Both the position numbers and the translations under genes were made by a program. Of a DNA stretch of 64,000 nt, positions 53,928 through 61,510 are shown piece after piece; position 1 is the first letter of the stretch; each line of letters opens with the position of its first letter. The notes beneath the pieces were generated by a model. That model had not been told where the DNA came from and ran no database searches. It saw only the letters and a list, made by a program, of their open reading frames with translations. This stretch comes from Paenibacillus sp. GSMTC-2017 (GTDB taxonomy: Bacteria; Bacillota; Bacilli; Paenibacillales; Paenibacillaceae). The DNA lies in the NCBI RefSeq assembly GCF_016019935.1, contig NZ_JAECMT010000004.1, positions 434,833 to 498,832 of the forward strand, written 5' to 3'.

Positions 53928-55022
53928 TTATTGTTTCGGTTCAGCCTTGGAACCGTACTTTTTCTCCCAATCTGCCAGAACCGACTCACGATCCCTTGCG
54001 GCTTGATATAGATCCAGCTTAGCTAATTGTGATACTGGATCTTTTGCATAACCTTCAGGGATAGCAGCACCTTCTTGCTTAATGCTCAATATCGCATAGT
54101 TTTTGTTATATTCCTTCATCGGCTCGTCGCTGATTGCCCAATCAAGGAACAGCTTCGCTTCTGGTTTAATATCTTTTTTCTTAACAAGCGCGTTTGCTTC
54201 CAGTTCCCAACCGGAGCCTTCTTTCGGGAAAATGACTTCAACTGGCGCACCTTTCTGTTTCTGTTGAATGCCGCTAAATCCGTATGAGATACCGATCGGA
54301 ACTTCGCCGGATGCAGCCATCTTTGCAGGCTTAGATCCTGAGTGCGTGTAGATCATCATGTTGTCATGGAGCTTGTCCATGTAGGACCAGGCCTGATCTT
54401 TATAAAGTTGGATCAGCGCATTGACCGTCAAGTAGCCAGTGCCGGATGAAGCAGGATGAGGCATAGCAATTAAACCTTTGTACTCTGGCTTTGCCAAATC
54501 TTCGAATGATTGCGGTACAGGCAACTTGCGTTTCTCAAGTTCAACTGTATTAGCGATAATTGCTGTTTCCCAAATATCGATGCCTACCCACTTCGGAGGG
54601 TTAGCAGTGTCTTTGAACTCTGGCAGCACTCGGTCTGTGCCGACTGGCTCATAACCTTCGAGCATTTGCATGTCATCCATGACGAGCAAACTTGTTGCAG
54701 CCAATCCCCATACGACGTCAGCTTGCGGGTTATCCTTTTCGGCTATCAGCTTCGCAGTCATAATGCCAGTTGCATCACGAACGATGTTTACTTTTACATC
54801 TGGGTATTTAGCATGAAAGGAGGCGAGGTACGTTTTGACATGCTCTTCTTCAATGGAGGTATATACATTGATTTCACCGGAAGCCTCGGTATTCTCTGCT
54901 TTCGAACTTGAATTACCATTTGTAGATGTTGCTTTATTTTGCGTGTTGCCACCGCAGCCTGCAAGCAAGATTGCAATAGCCGCCAATGTGAGCATCGTTT
55001 TCCATTTCCAATTGTTTTTCAT
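53928..55022 (-). CDS. Substrate-binding lipoprotein, 2-aminoethylphosphonate/iron(III) type
   Basis: A 364-residue binding lipoprotein with lipobox LLAGCGG (Cys23) and a Ser/Asn-rich linker. The core EINVYTSIEEEHVKTYLASF and PQADVVWGLAATSLLVMDD follows the FbpA/PhnS fold. The Tyr-Tyr iron pair of FbpA is not seen (GISYGFSG stands in the corresponding area), and the HPASSGTGYL segment would suit an anionic phosphorus ligand, so a phosphonate or phosphoester is more likely than Fe(III). It is the first gene of the five-gene set ending with the SLH metallophosphoesterase and has a PhoP-like box upstream. The name PhnS2 would fit but the ligand is unproven. Confidence 0.85.
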   Translation of the reverse strand: MKNNWKWKTMLTLAAIAILLAGCGGNTQNKATSTNGNSSSKAENTEASGEINVYTSIEEEHVKTYLASFHAKYPDVKVNIVRDATGIMTAKLIAEKDNPQADVVWGLAATSLLVMDDMQMLEGYEPVGTDRVLPEFKDTANPPKWVGIDIWETAIIANTVELEKRKLPVPQSFEDLAKPEYKGLIAMPHPASSGTGYLTVNALIQLYKDQAWSYMDKLHDNMMIYTHSGSKPAKMAASGEVPIGISYGFSGIQQKQKGAPVEVIFPKEGSGWELEANALVKKKDIKPEAKLFLDWAISDEPMKEYNKNYAILSIKQEGAAIPEGYAKDPVSQLAKLDLYQAARDRESVLADWEKKYGSKAEPKQ

Positions 55023-55075
55023 TCGTTTCTCTCCTGTTCTTGGTGGCTTTCATAGTTGGTTTGTACAAAAGTAAT

Positions 55076-55138
55076 TGTATACGCGTTTTTATTTTTAAGT
55101 GTAAAGTCACGGTTATCCCCACGTTAAGATATTATGAA
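55076..55138 (-). promoter_or_regulatory. PhoP-like box and promoter of the phosphoester operon
   Basis: On the minus strand four hexamers recur at exact 11-bp intervals: TTCATA, TTAACG, ATAACC, TTTACA (plus-strand 55133-55138, 55122-55127, 55111-55116, 55100-55105). The PhoP site of Bacillus is a series of TT(A/C/T)A(C/T)A repeats with about 5-bp spacers. TTCATA and TTTACA match fully and the middle two partly. TTTACA also serves as a -35, with TATACA 18 bp on. Confidence 0.65.
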
Positions 55139-55376
55139 GGTGCTCTGAATCTAGTGAAATGGATGGATGACAATCTTTGAGTACGCATAAGTTGGCAAGA
55201 CATTCAACTATTTTTATAAAGATAAGCCTCCGATTCTGGAATCCAGAAAGTGTCACTTGCGTCCAAGCTGTTCCGCTCTAATCCAAAAACTCCACTCTTA
55301 TACATATCCATGTCCGTCTATTAAGCATATAAATAATAGGAGTTTATAACGCTTCAAAGAAGTGGAGGGAGCTTAG
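55139..55376. other. Intergenic region before the CotS-like gene
   Basis: This 240-bp region is not clearly structured. It should hold a sporulation promoter for the spore-coat pair; a GCATATAAATA stretch (about 55324-55335) resembles a SigK -10 imperfectly. Confidence 0.35.
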
Positions 55377-57242
55377 TTGGATCAATATCAGATTGTACCG
55401 TGGGATAACATGTTGGAAGAAGAAGCAGCCGGAATTAATTTGGAGCAATATGTCCCACCTGAGCTAGAGCAACTCGCACATTTGGTAAGCAAGTCATATA
55501 ACATGGATGTTAAAGGAATGACACTCATTACTTCAAAGCCCGATAAGGGTGGAGCCATTTGGCGCATTGAAACAAATCATGGTCCACGCAGTCTAAAAGT
55601 ACTTCATCGAACACCGCAGCGGAGCTTATTTAGTGTTGGAGCTCAGGAATACGTAGTGAAGAATGGTGCAAGGGTGCCGGGGATTATCTTAACGAAAGAT
55701 GGTAAAAACTCTGTCGTTGCAGGTGGAAAGCTGTGGATCGTGACGGATTGGATCGACACATTGACACCGGTCGCAAAGATTGATCTCGATGGAGCGATGA
55801 CACTTTGTCATGGCCTTGGCGAGTTCCATCAATGGTCGAAAGGGTACGTAGCTCCGCCGGAGGCGGGTAAGTCTTCGAGGATTTTCAAATGGGAAGGCCA
55901 ATATCAGAAGATAATGGCGAAGATTGGTTGGTTTCGTCATATTGCCACTGCCTACCCAGAAACAACTGCAAGCTCGCATCTATTGTCTGTATTAGATATG
56001 TTTGAAGGCCAGGCTCGGGATATATTTAAGAGATTCCAAGAATCCGCCTATCAAAAAATGATTCGAAAAGGAGAGGCACATTGGGGGCTTGCTCATCAAG
56101 ACTACGGTTGGTCTAATGGGCAGATGGGGCCTGACGGCATATGGGTCATCGATTTGGACGGGGTTGCTTACGATTTACCAATTCGTGACCTTCGAAAAAT
56201 TATAACGAGTACGATGGTTGATATGGGAACATGGGATCTTGCATGGATTAGAGGAGTCATAGATGCCTATCATCGGGCGAATCCACTAGATCAAGAGACT
56301 TTTGAGCTGCTCTGGATTGATATGGCGTTCCCGAATGAGTTTTATAAACACGTGAAAGAAGTTGTCTTTGAACCGGTCACATTTATGAACACAGAGTTAG
56401 ATACCATATTGGATAGTGTCGTTGCGACAGAAGCGAACAAGTGGGAAGTACTAAGAGAGCTTGAGAAGGATAAATCGAAATATGCTGCCGGAGATTATCA
56501 GGAAATTGAGGAAGCACCAAGTCTACCATATGCCTATAGAGACTATGCAAGGGGTGGAGGTTTGCTTGCCCCTGGTCAGGAACTAGAGGAAGAGGTAGAG
56601 CAAGAACAAGAGCAAGAGGACAAAAAAGGCAAAAAGGATAAGAAAGACAAAAAAGATAAGAAGAATAAGAAAGAGATTCAAGTAGTTGTTAATCCAGATG
56701 GAAAAGCGACTATTTTGCCTGGTAAAGATGAGGATGATGATAAGAAATCGAAGCGGAAATCAGATAAAAAATCTAAGAAGAAGGAGCTTCAAGAACAGTT
56801 CCTAATAGAGGAGATCTTGCGAGAAGGACTATCAAAGGGGAAAAAAGGTGTAAAAGGGAAAAAGAAACTGAAAAAACTGCGTAAGTTAGTTCAGAAAGTG
56901 AAAAAGCTGCAGCCGAAGTCGAAACTGAATCCGAAGAAGTCTAAGAAGTTGAAGAAGTCGAAAAAGTCTGCGGTCGTTACACCTATTGTTAGGAAGAAGA
57001 AAAAAACGGAAGTGAAAACCCCTGCCGCTACTAATATACCGACGGCTATAAAAAATCCTGTTACAGTAAAGAGACCAACTGTCGGGCAACTGTTCGGTAA
57101 CAATGCTAAAAAAACATCATCGATCCCAGTAAAGGATCAAAGGGACAATAAAAGCAAAAGAAAAAGGAAGAAGAAATCTAAAATTAAAGCCTATATCTTT
57201 AACTATACGAATAGAATTCCTGCAAGAAGGAGAGCTCTATGA
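55377..57242 (+). CDS. CotS-like spore coat protein with long Lys-rich tail
   Basis: A 621-residue protein. Residues 1-370 are a CotS/YutH-family kinase-like fold (aminoglycoside phosphotransferase type): the catalytic loop HQDYGWSN (240-247) and the metal loop DLD (259-261) are intact. Residues 404-621 are a tail: first Glu/Gln-rich, then dominated by Lys (KKDKKDKKDKKNKKE and repeated KKS/KKL units), then KSKRKRKKKSK and a short RIPARRRAL end. The TTG start follows GGAGGG. It overlaps the next glycosyltransferase by ATGA, as cotS overlaps its partner in Bacillus (order differs). The tail is not present in ordinary CotS (about 350 residues) and might bind acidic coat components, DNA or serve as a crosslinking site. 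Confidence 0.85.
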   Translation: MDQYQIVPWDNMLEEEAAGINLEQYVPPELEQLAHLVSKSYNMDVKGMTLITSKPDKGGAIWRIETNHGPRSLKVLHRTPQRSLFSVGAQEYVVKNGARVPGIILTKDGKNSVVAGGKLWIVTDWIDTLTPVAKIDLDGAMTLCHGLGEFHQWSKGYVAPPEAGKSSRIFKWEGQYQKIMAKIGWFRHIATAYPETTASSHLLSVLDMFEGQARDIFKRFQESAYQKMIRKGEAHWGLAHQDYGWSNGQMGPDGIWVIDLDGVAYDLPIRDLRKIITSTMVDMGTWDLAWIRGVIDAYHRANPLDQETFELLWIDMAFPNEFYKHVKEVVFEPVTFMNTELDTILDSVVATEANKWEVLRELEKDKSKYAAGDYQEIEEAPSLPYAYRDYARGGGLLAPGQELEEEVEQEQEQEDKKGKKDKKDKKDKKNKKEIQVVVNPDGKATILPGKDEDDDKKSKRKSDKKSKKKELQEQFLIEEILREGLSKGKKGVKGKKKLKKLRKLVQKVKKLQPKSKLNPKKSKKLKKSKKSAVVTPIVRKKKKTEVKTPAATNIPTAIKNPVTVKRPTVGQLFGNNAKKTSSIPVKDQRDNKSKRKRKKKSKIKAYIFNYTNRIPARRRAL

Positions 57243-58375
57243 ATATACTCATGATTTGTACGGAAAAGCTGCCTGTTCCTAATATTAGAGGTGGAGCTAT
57301 TCAAACGTATATCGGGGGAATAGTGGGTCTACTGAGCAGAAATCATACGATAACGATATTTGGTAGAAGCGATCCTGAGCTGCCAAACGAAGAAACAGTA
57401 AATGGCGTGAGATTTGTTCGGTTTGAGTCTCATGGCATGCTTGATATTTATATGCAAAATGTCATTTCCTACTTGGCTTCAAGCAGTGAACAATATGAGG
57501 TTATTCATATTTTCAATCGACCGAAGATGGTTCTTCCTGTAGACTCCGTAAGGCCTGATGCTAGAATCGTGCTTAGTATGCACAATGATATGTTCAACAC
57601 GCTTAAGATTAGCAAACAAGAAGGCAATGCCGTCATCGAACGAGTGGAGAAAATTGTTACGATAAGCAATTATATTGGAGCAGCGATTTGTAGAGATTAT
57701 CCTCAAGCTGAAGAGAAGATTAGAACGGTTTACTCTGGAGTAGATTTATCTAAATTCGCTCCATGGAAAGACTCTGCCTCAGCTCAAAAGGATCGAAATG
57801 CGATACGCACTGAGCACAACTTGGGTAACAAAAAGATTATTTTGTTTGTAGGACGATTATCTCGAAATAAAGGACCTCACGTACTTGTTAGAGCGATGTC
57901 GCAGCTCAAACATTCTGATGCTGTGCTCGTCATAGTGGGAGCAGCTTGGTATAGCGATGATCGAGTGAGTGATTATATTGCCTACCTTCGTGCACTTGCA
58001 GAGAAATCGCCGATACCTGTTTTAACAACTGGGTATGTTCAGGCCAGCGAAGTGCATAAGTGGTTTTGTGCGGCAGATGTGTTTGTCTGTACGTCGATTT
58101 GGGAGGAGCCGCTTGCAAGGGTCCATTATGAAGCGATGGCAGCAGGACTGCCGCTCATTACAACGGCTAGAGGCGGCAATCCAGAAATTATAAGAAACAA
58201 TAATGGTGTCATTATTCAAAATCCTGAAGACCCTGGGGAATATTCTTCGATTCTAAATAGTATGCTTTCTGGCATTAGCAATGCTCGTCAGATGGGGCTG
58301 AATGGTCGTAAGCTAGTAGAGGATAATTTCACATGGAATCATGTAGCGGGTCAAGTGTTGGAAGTTTGGGGCTAA
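57239..58375 (+). CDS. CotSA-like family 4 glycosyltransferase
   Basis: A 378-residue GT4-family (GT-B fold) transferase. The N-terminal Gly-rich loop RGGAIQTYI, the VYSGVDLSKF linker, KIILFVGRLSRNKGPHVLV and the donor-site E-x7-E motif (EEPLARVHYEAMAAGLPLI) are visible. Spore-coat CotSA is its closest type. It starts inside the CotS-like gene stop, so the two proteins are made together, and it probably glycosylates a coat component. A terminator follows. Confidence 0.88.
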   Translation: MNILMICTEKLPVPNIRGGAIQTYIGGIVGLLSRNHTITIFGRSDPELPNEETVNGVRFVRFESHGMLDIYMQNVISYLASSSEQYEVIHIFNRPKMVLPVDSVRPDARIVLSMHNDMFNTLKISKQEGNAVIERVEKIVTISNYIGAAICRDYPQAEEKIRTVYSGVDLSKFAPWKDSASAQKDRNAIRTEHNLGNKKIILFVGRLSRNKGPHVLVRAMSQLKHSDAVLVIVGAAWYSDDRVSDYIAYLRALAEKSPIPVLTTGYVQASEVHKWFCAADVFVCTSIWEEPLARVHYEAMAAGLPLITTARGGNPEIIRNNNGVIIQNPEDPGEYSSILNSMLSGISNARQMGLNGRKLVEDNFTWNHVAGQVLEVWG

Positions 58376-58391
58376 TATAAGCTCTTTAAGG

Positions 58392-58435
58392 AAAAACCTA
58401 GGCTGCGCCGTGAAGGCAGCAATCTAGGTTTTTTT
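58392..58435. terminator. Bidirectional terminator after the CotSA-like gene
   Basis: AAAACCTAGGCTGC and GCAGC...CTAGGTTTTTTT arms, with A-tract and T-tract flanks serving both convergent genes. Confidence 0.85.
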
Positions 58436-58437
58436 GC

Positions 58438-59916
58438 TTAGGTTAGTTTGCGAACAGCAATGGCTGTTTTGATTGTCCCAACGACTAGCAATACGAAAGG
58501 AAGTATAAGCAAGGTGTGTCCGATACCCGGTAAAAATAATAATACTACTGGCCAAGGGACTAAAAACTTGGGCAATAACAGTAATAGAGTACTGGGCAAC
58601 AGCAGATAGAACACAAAGATAAACAGGCCGTTCATTACAGAACGTAGCTTCGATACTTTTTTGCTATTTTTTTTGTTAAAGAGACTATAGATCGAATATA
58701 GAGTAAATAAAACGGCAGTGAGCACAAATAGATCGAGAACGATATATTTTTTAGTGTATTCCTTTGTTACTGCTATCGGCTCTTGATTATGTAAGATGAG
58801 GTTTATGTTAGACATGATGGTGTTGTAGTCGTCGATATGGAAATTATCCATAGCATTAATGAGAATGACAATGCCATATTCACCGTCTATTTGCATCTTA
58901 GAATATGTATTTTCTGTAGAACCATCATGGGAGATCGTGTTGTTGTGGACGGCCCAACCCATTGCATAATAGTGGTCACCCCACATCTTTGAAGCAGGTT
59001 CGTGCATGAGACGGACGCTGTTTTCAGAGAAAACGTTGTTTGCTTTGAAAGTCCCTTTATTCATATGAGCAATGAGGTAATTGGACATGTCTTCGGCACT
59101 GGAAATCAAATAACCTGATGGTATAGTTCCTTCATGGCGCATTTGTTTAGTCGGGAGCATGAATCCGAATACGGAATTATAACCAGTTGCCAAGCCATTT
59201 TTAGTTGCTTCTTCAGGTGAGCCATAGCTATGATTCATTTCTAGAGGTTTGAAAATGTTCTGTTGCACATAGTTGGTAAAAGTCATACCCGAGACGGCCT
59301 GTACGATACCGCCTAAAGTATCGTAGTTTACATTTGAATAGTGGAAACTGGCACCAACAGAACTTATAAGCTGAACCTTGTTTAAACCTTTCAAATGTTC
59401 TTCAAGGGACTTGTCACCTTCTGTTAAAGGGGCTTGTCCATCATAAGTGGAAATTCCGCTCGTTTGATGCAATAGATGCTTAACCGTTATTTTTTTGGAG
59501 GCATCTGGATCGGACAAACGGAACCAAGGCAAGTATCGTTGCACGGGCGAGTCTAGGTCGATGTTACCTTTGTCCACGAGTAGCATGATTGCTGCTGCTG
59601 TAATGGATTTGGATGTGGAGCCTAGTACAAACGGAGTTTGTGGAGTAACAGCTGTTTTGTCAGGCCCGGAAATACCGAACCCTTTCATATAGATGGTCTG
59701 GTCATTCTTCACGATGCCGACCGAGGCGCCTGGGATGCGATACTCTGCCATAGCGGATTCAATGAGATTATCGATTTTTTCGAATTTTGAAGGTACTGCT
59801 TTTGATTCTGCTGTTACTTCTGCTGTTACTTCTGCTGTTACTTCTGTTAGCGTGAGTAGGCTGGTTGTAGTCATAATGATTGCGGCCATAAAAATACGGA
59901 GTGTGATGTTAAACAA
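58438..59916 (-). CDS. Membrane-anchored beta-lactamase-fold serine hydrolase
   Basis: A 492-residue protein with a signal sequence, an outer serine-hydrolase domain (about 45-365) and three or four membrane helices at the C-terminus (from about 393). Active-site motifs are STSK (100-103), YSN (193-195) and HDG in SHDGSTENTYS. These are the penicillin-binding/class-C lactamase set found in esterases and self-protection proteins such as FmtA or PbpE-like proteins. The TTG start follows AAGGGG with good spacing. Just after the signal peptide it carries a 12-bp repeat encoding EVTAEVTAEVTAE. The substrate is not known. Confidence 0.87.
   Translation of the reverse strand: MFNITLRIFMAAIIMTTTSLLTLTEVTAEVTAEVTAESKAVPSKFEKIDNLIESAMAEYRIPGASVGIVKNDQTIYMKGFGISGPDKTAVTPQTPFVLGSTSKSITAAAIMLLVDKGNIDLDSPVQRYLPWFRLSDPDASKKITVKHLLHQTSGISTYDGQAPLTEGDKSLEEHLKGLNKVQLISSVGASFHYSNVNYDTLGGIVQAVSGMTFTNYVQQNIFKPLEMNHSYGSPEEATKNGLATGYNSVFGFMLPTKQMRHEGTIPSGYLISSAEDMSNYLIAHMNKGTFKANNVFSENSVRLMHEPASKMWGDHYYAMGWAVHNNTISHDGSTENTYSKMQIDGEYGIVILINAMDNFHIDDYNTIMSNINLILHNQEPIAVTKEYTKKYIVLDLFVLTAVLFTLYSIYSLFNKKNSKKVSKLRSVMNGLFIFVFYLLLPSTLLLLLPKFLVPWPVVLLFLPGIGHTLLILPFVLLVVGTIKTAIAVRKLT
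59806..59841 (-). repeat. 12-bp tandem repeat in the serine-hydrolase N-terminus
   Basis: Three exact copies of TTCTGCTGTTAC plus a partial fourth; read on the coding strand they give the repeated EVTA of the protein just after its signal peptide. Slippage there would keep the frame, because the unit is 12 bp. Confidence 0.85.
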
Positions 59917-60066
59917 GAGTGTATTCCCCTTCCAGCATTTTTGATTTGTAATAAATTGATTATGTCAGTTTGAGGGAAATATTAACAATCGATTCACCTT
60001 ACAAATTCGTCATATACATGTAACCTTTTGATTGTTGTAAGTGAACAGTTGGAAAGGAAGGCGTAA

Positions 60067-60087
60067 TAACCCGAGAAAATCGGGTTA
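60067..60087. repeat. Second copy of a 21-nt stem-loop
   Basis: TAACCC, a nine-base loop segment and GGGTTA match the core of the terminator at 10823-10843 in 20 of 21 positions. Here no T-run follows; the adjacent 40 bp (60088-60125) are GC-rich and partly self-complementary. The role is unknown. Confidence 0.45.
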
Positions 60088-60128
60088 GCCGCCAGTGGGA
60101 GCGTGCACCGCGGCGCAGCCTCGCAAAA

Positions 60129-60159
60129 GCAAAAAGGCCCATGCTTAATGGCATGAGCT
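60129..60159 (-). terminator. Terminator of the 71-residue gene
   Basis: On the minus strand GCTCATGC and GCATGGGC arms are followed by TTTTTGCTTTT. Confidence 0.75.
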
Positions 60160-60208
60160 ATTTTCTCATTTGCTTTCTTGTACACAACTGCAAAATAGGT
60201 GGAACGGC

Positions 60209-60424
60209 TTAAGCTTCCTCACTATTAAGATCAACAGGAGTTGCAAATTTCACCTCAACAACTCGTTTCCAATCGATGGACTGAAGTAGCTGCAAAATAA
60301 CTGTTCTTCCACCATCATCCCCTTGAATGACATACTCTTCTGCTTCACCGCTATCGTATACAAACACGATATTCGTGGGTTCATTTGAACTCAGTATACT
60401 TTTCAACTTTTCTTGAATGGACAA
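60209..60424 (-). CDS. Small conserved-looking hypothetical protein, 71 aa
   Basis: The TTG start at 60424 is set by GGAGGG eight bases before it; a longer in-frame version (start at 60502) adds 26 residues with no ribosome site. The product starts MSIQEKLKSILSS and has an acidic middle (YDSGEAEEYVIQGDDGG) and a beta-strand-like end. I do not recognise the family. It stands alone with a terminator downstream. Confidence 0.6.
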   Translation of the reverse strand: MSIQEKLKSILSSNEPTNIVFVYDSGEAEEYVIQGDDGGRTVILQLLQSIDWKRVVEVKFATPVDLNSEEA

Positions 60425-60582
60425 TGAAAGATCCCTCCGCCTATATATTTTTTTCGAGATGTTATATTGTATAAAAAGAATCAACAATTGGCGTGGGCGC
60501 ATGCATCAAGGCAATTGTATATTGTTTGGCTTCCAATATCTTATTAGCTAATTAAAGAAATCAAAAAAAATTAACTAACCTA

Positions 60583-60613
60583 TTGACTCTCACGTTGCGT
60601 GATATTTTAAAGT
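60583..60613 (+). promoter_or_regulatory. MerR-type promoter with 19-bp spacer
   Basis: TTGACT (60583-60588), a 19-bp spacer and TAAAGT (60608-60613). Inside the spacer is the dyad TCACG-TTG-CGTGA (60590-60602). Overlong spacers bent by the activator are the MerR hallmark, so the TipAS regulator that follows should control itself here. Confidence 0.65.
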
Positions 60614-60639
60614 GAATAACAGAGGGAGGCGGGAACGCT

Positions 60640-61383
60640 ATGAAGGTAAAGGAAGTTGCAGATTTAGTAGGGATCAGTGTGCGCACACTGCATCATTACG
60701 ATGAAATTGGTTTACTTATTCCTGACCAATTGACGGAAGCTGGGTATCGCTTGTACTCAGAGCGGAATCTGGAGTTGCTGCAGCAAATTTTATTTTTCCG
60801 CGAGCTCGATTTTCCTTTGAAAAAAATAAAAGAAATCGTCTTAAGTCCATCCTTTGATCGACTGGAAGCGTTGACTATGCACGAAAAAATGCTTCAAGAA
60901 AAACGAAATCAGCTGGACCAGCTATTAAAGACGGTAGCAAAGACGATTGAACATGCTAAAGGAGGCATTACAATGTCTAATAACGAAAAATTTCAAGGGT
61001 TTGATTTCAGTAACAATCCGTATGAGCAAGAAGCAAGAGAACGGTGGGGCGATAAGGCAGTTGACGATTCCAACGCTACACTAGAAGAAAAGAAAAAAAC
61101 CGGGTCAACTCAACAATTTCAAGAGTCGTTCAACGAGCTATATCGAAAGCTTGCAGCGCTTCGCCACGACGATCCAGCATCTGATGCAGCACAATCGGCG
61201 ATTGGAGAATGGTATGTTCTGCTGAGTGAAATGGGGACCTATTCGTTGGATGCATTCAAGGGACTCGGTCAAATGTATGTAGACGATGTGCGATTTACGA
61301 AAAATATCGATAAGTTCGGTGAAGGTTTAGCACTCTTCATGCGTGATGCGATGGCGGTTTACGCAGATAGTCGGCAAGCGTAG
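60640..61383 (+). CDS. MerR-family regulator with TipAS domain
   Basis: A 247-residue regulator: a MerR helix-turn-helix (VADLVGISVRTLHHYDEIGLL) and coiled dimer helix to about residue 110, then a TipAS-type ligand domain (about 120-245, including NPYEQEARERWGD). Mta and TipA, the studied members, bind drugs or peptides and switch on efflux or resistance genes. The start ATG follows GAGGGAGG. Its own promoter has the MerR spacer, but no target gene of clear efflux type lies next to it. Confidence 0.9.
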   Translation: MKVKEVADLVGISVRTLHHYDEIGLLIPDQLTEAGYRLYSERNLELLQQILFFRELDFPLKKIKEIVLSPSFDRLEALTMHEKMLQEKRNQLDQLLKTVAKTIEHAKGGITMSNNEKFQGFDFSNNPYEQEARERWGDKAVDDSNATLEEKKKTGSTQQFQESFNELYRKLAALRHDDPASDAAQSAIGEWYVLLSEMGTYSLDAFKGLGQMYVDDVRFTKNIDKFGEGLALFMRDAMAVYADSRQA

Positions 61384-61396
61384 TCACTCTTTCCAT

Positions 61397-61436
61397 AAAG
61401 CCCCTCGATCATCGGAAGATCGAGGGGCTTTACTTT
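61397..61436 (+). terminator. Terminator of the TipAS regulator gene
   Basis: AAAGCCCCTCGATC and GATCGAGGGGCTTT arms, then ACTTTTT. Confidence 0.88.
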
Positions 61437-61510
61437 TTAATCCGATAACCATACGATTTAGGTGAGTTCGTGTCCGTATTATTTTAGAAGAATAAGTTGC
61501 AGGAGGCTGC

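Noticed and set aside
51165-55022. Plain ferric-iron (Fbp) importer
   Set aside because: The binding protein lacks the visible Tyr-Tyr iron site, there is no Fur box upstream, and the neighbours are phosphatases behind a PhoP-like box. It is not fully excluded.
59806-59841. CRISPR-like short repeat
   Set aside because: The 12-bp units are contiguous without spacers and lie inside a coding region.
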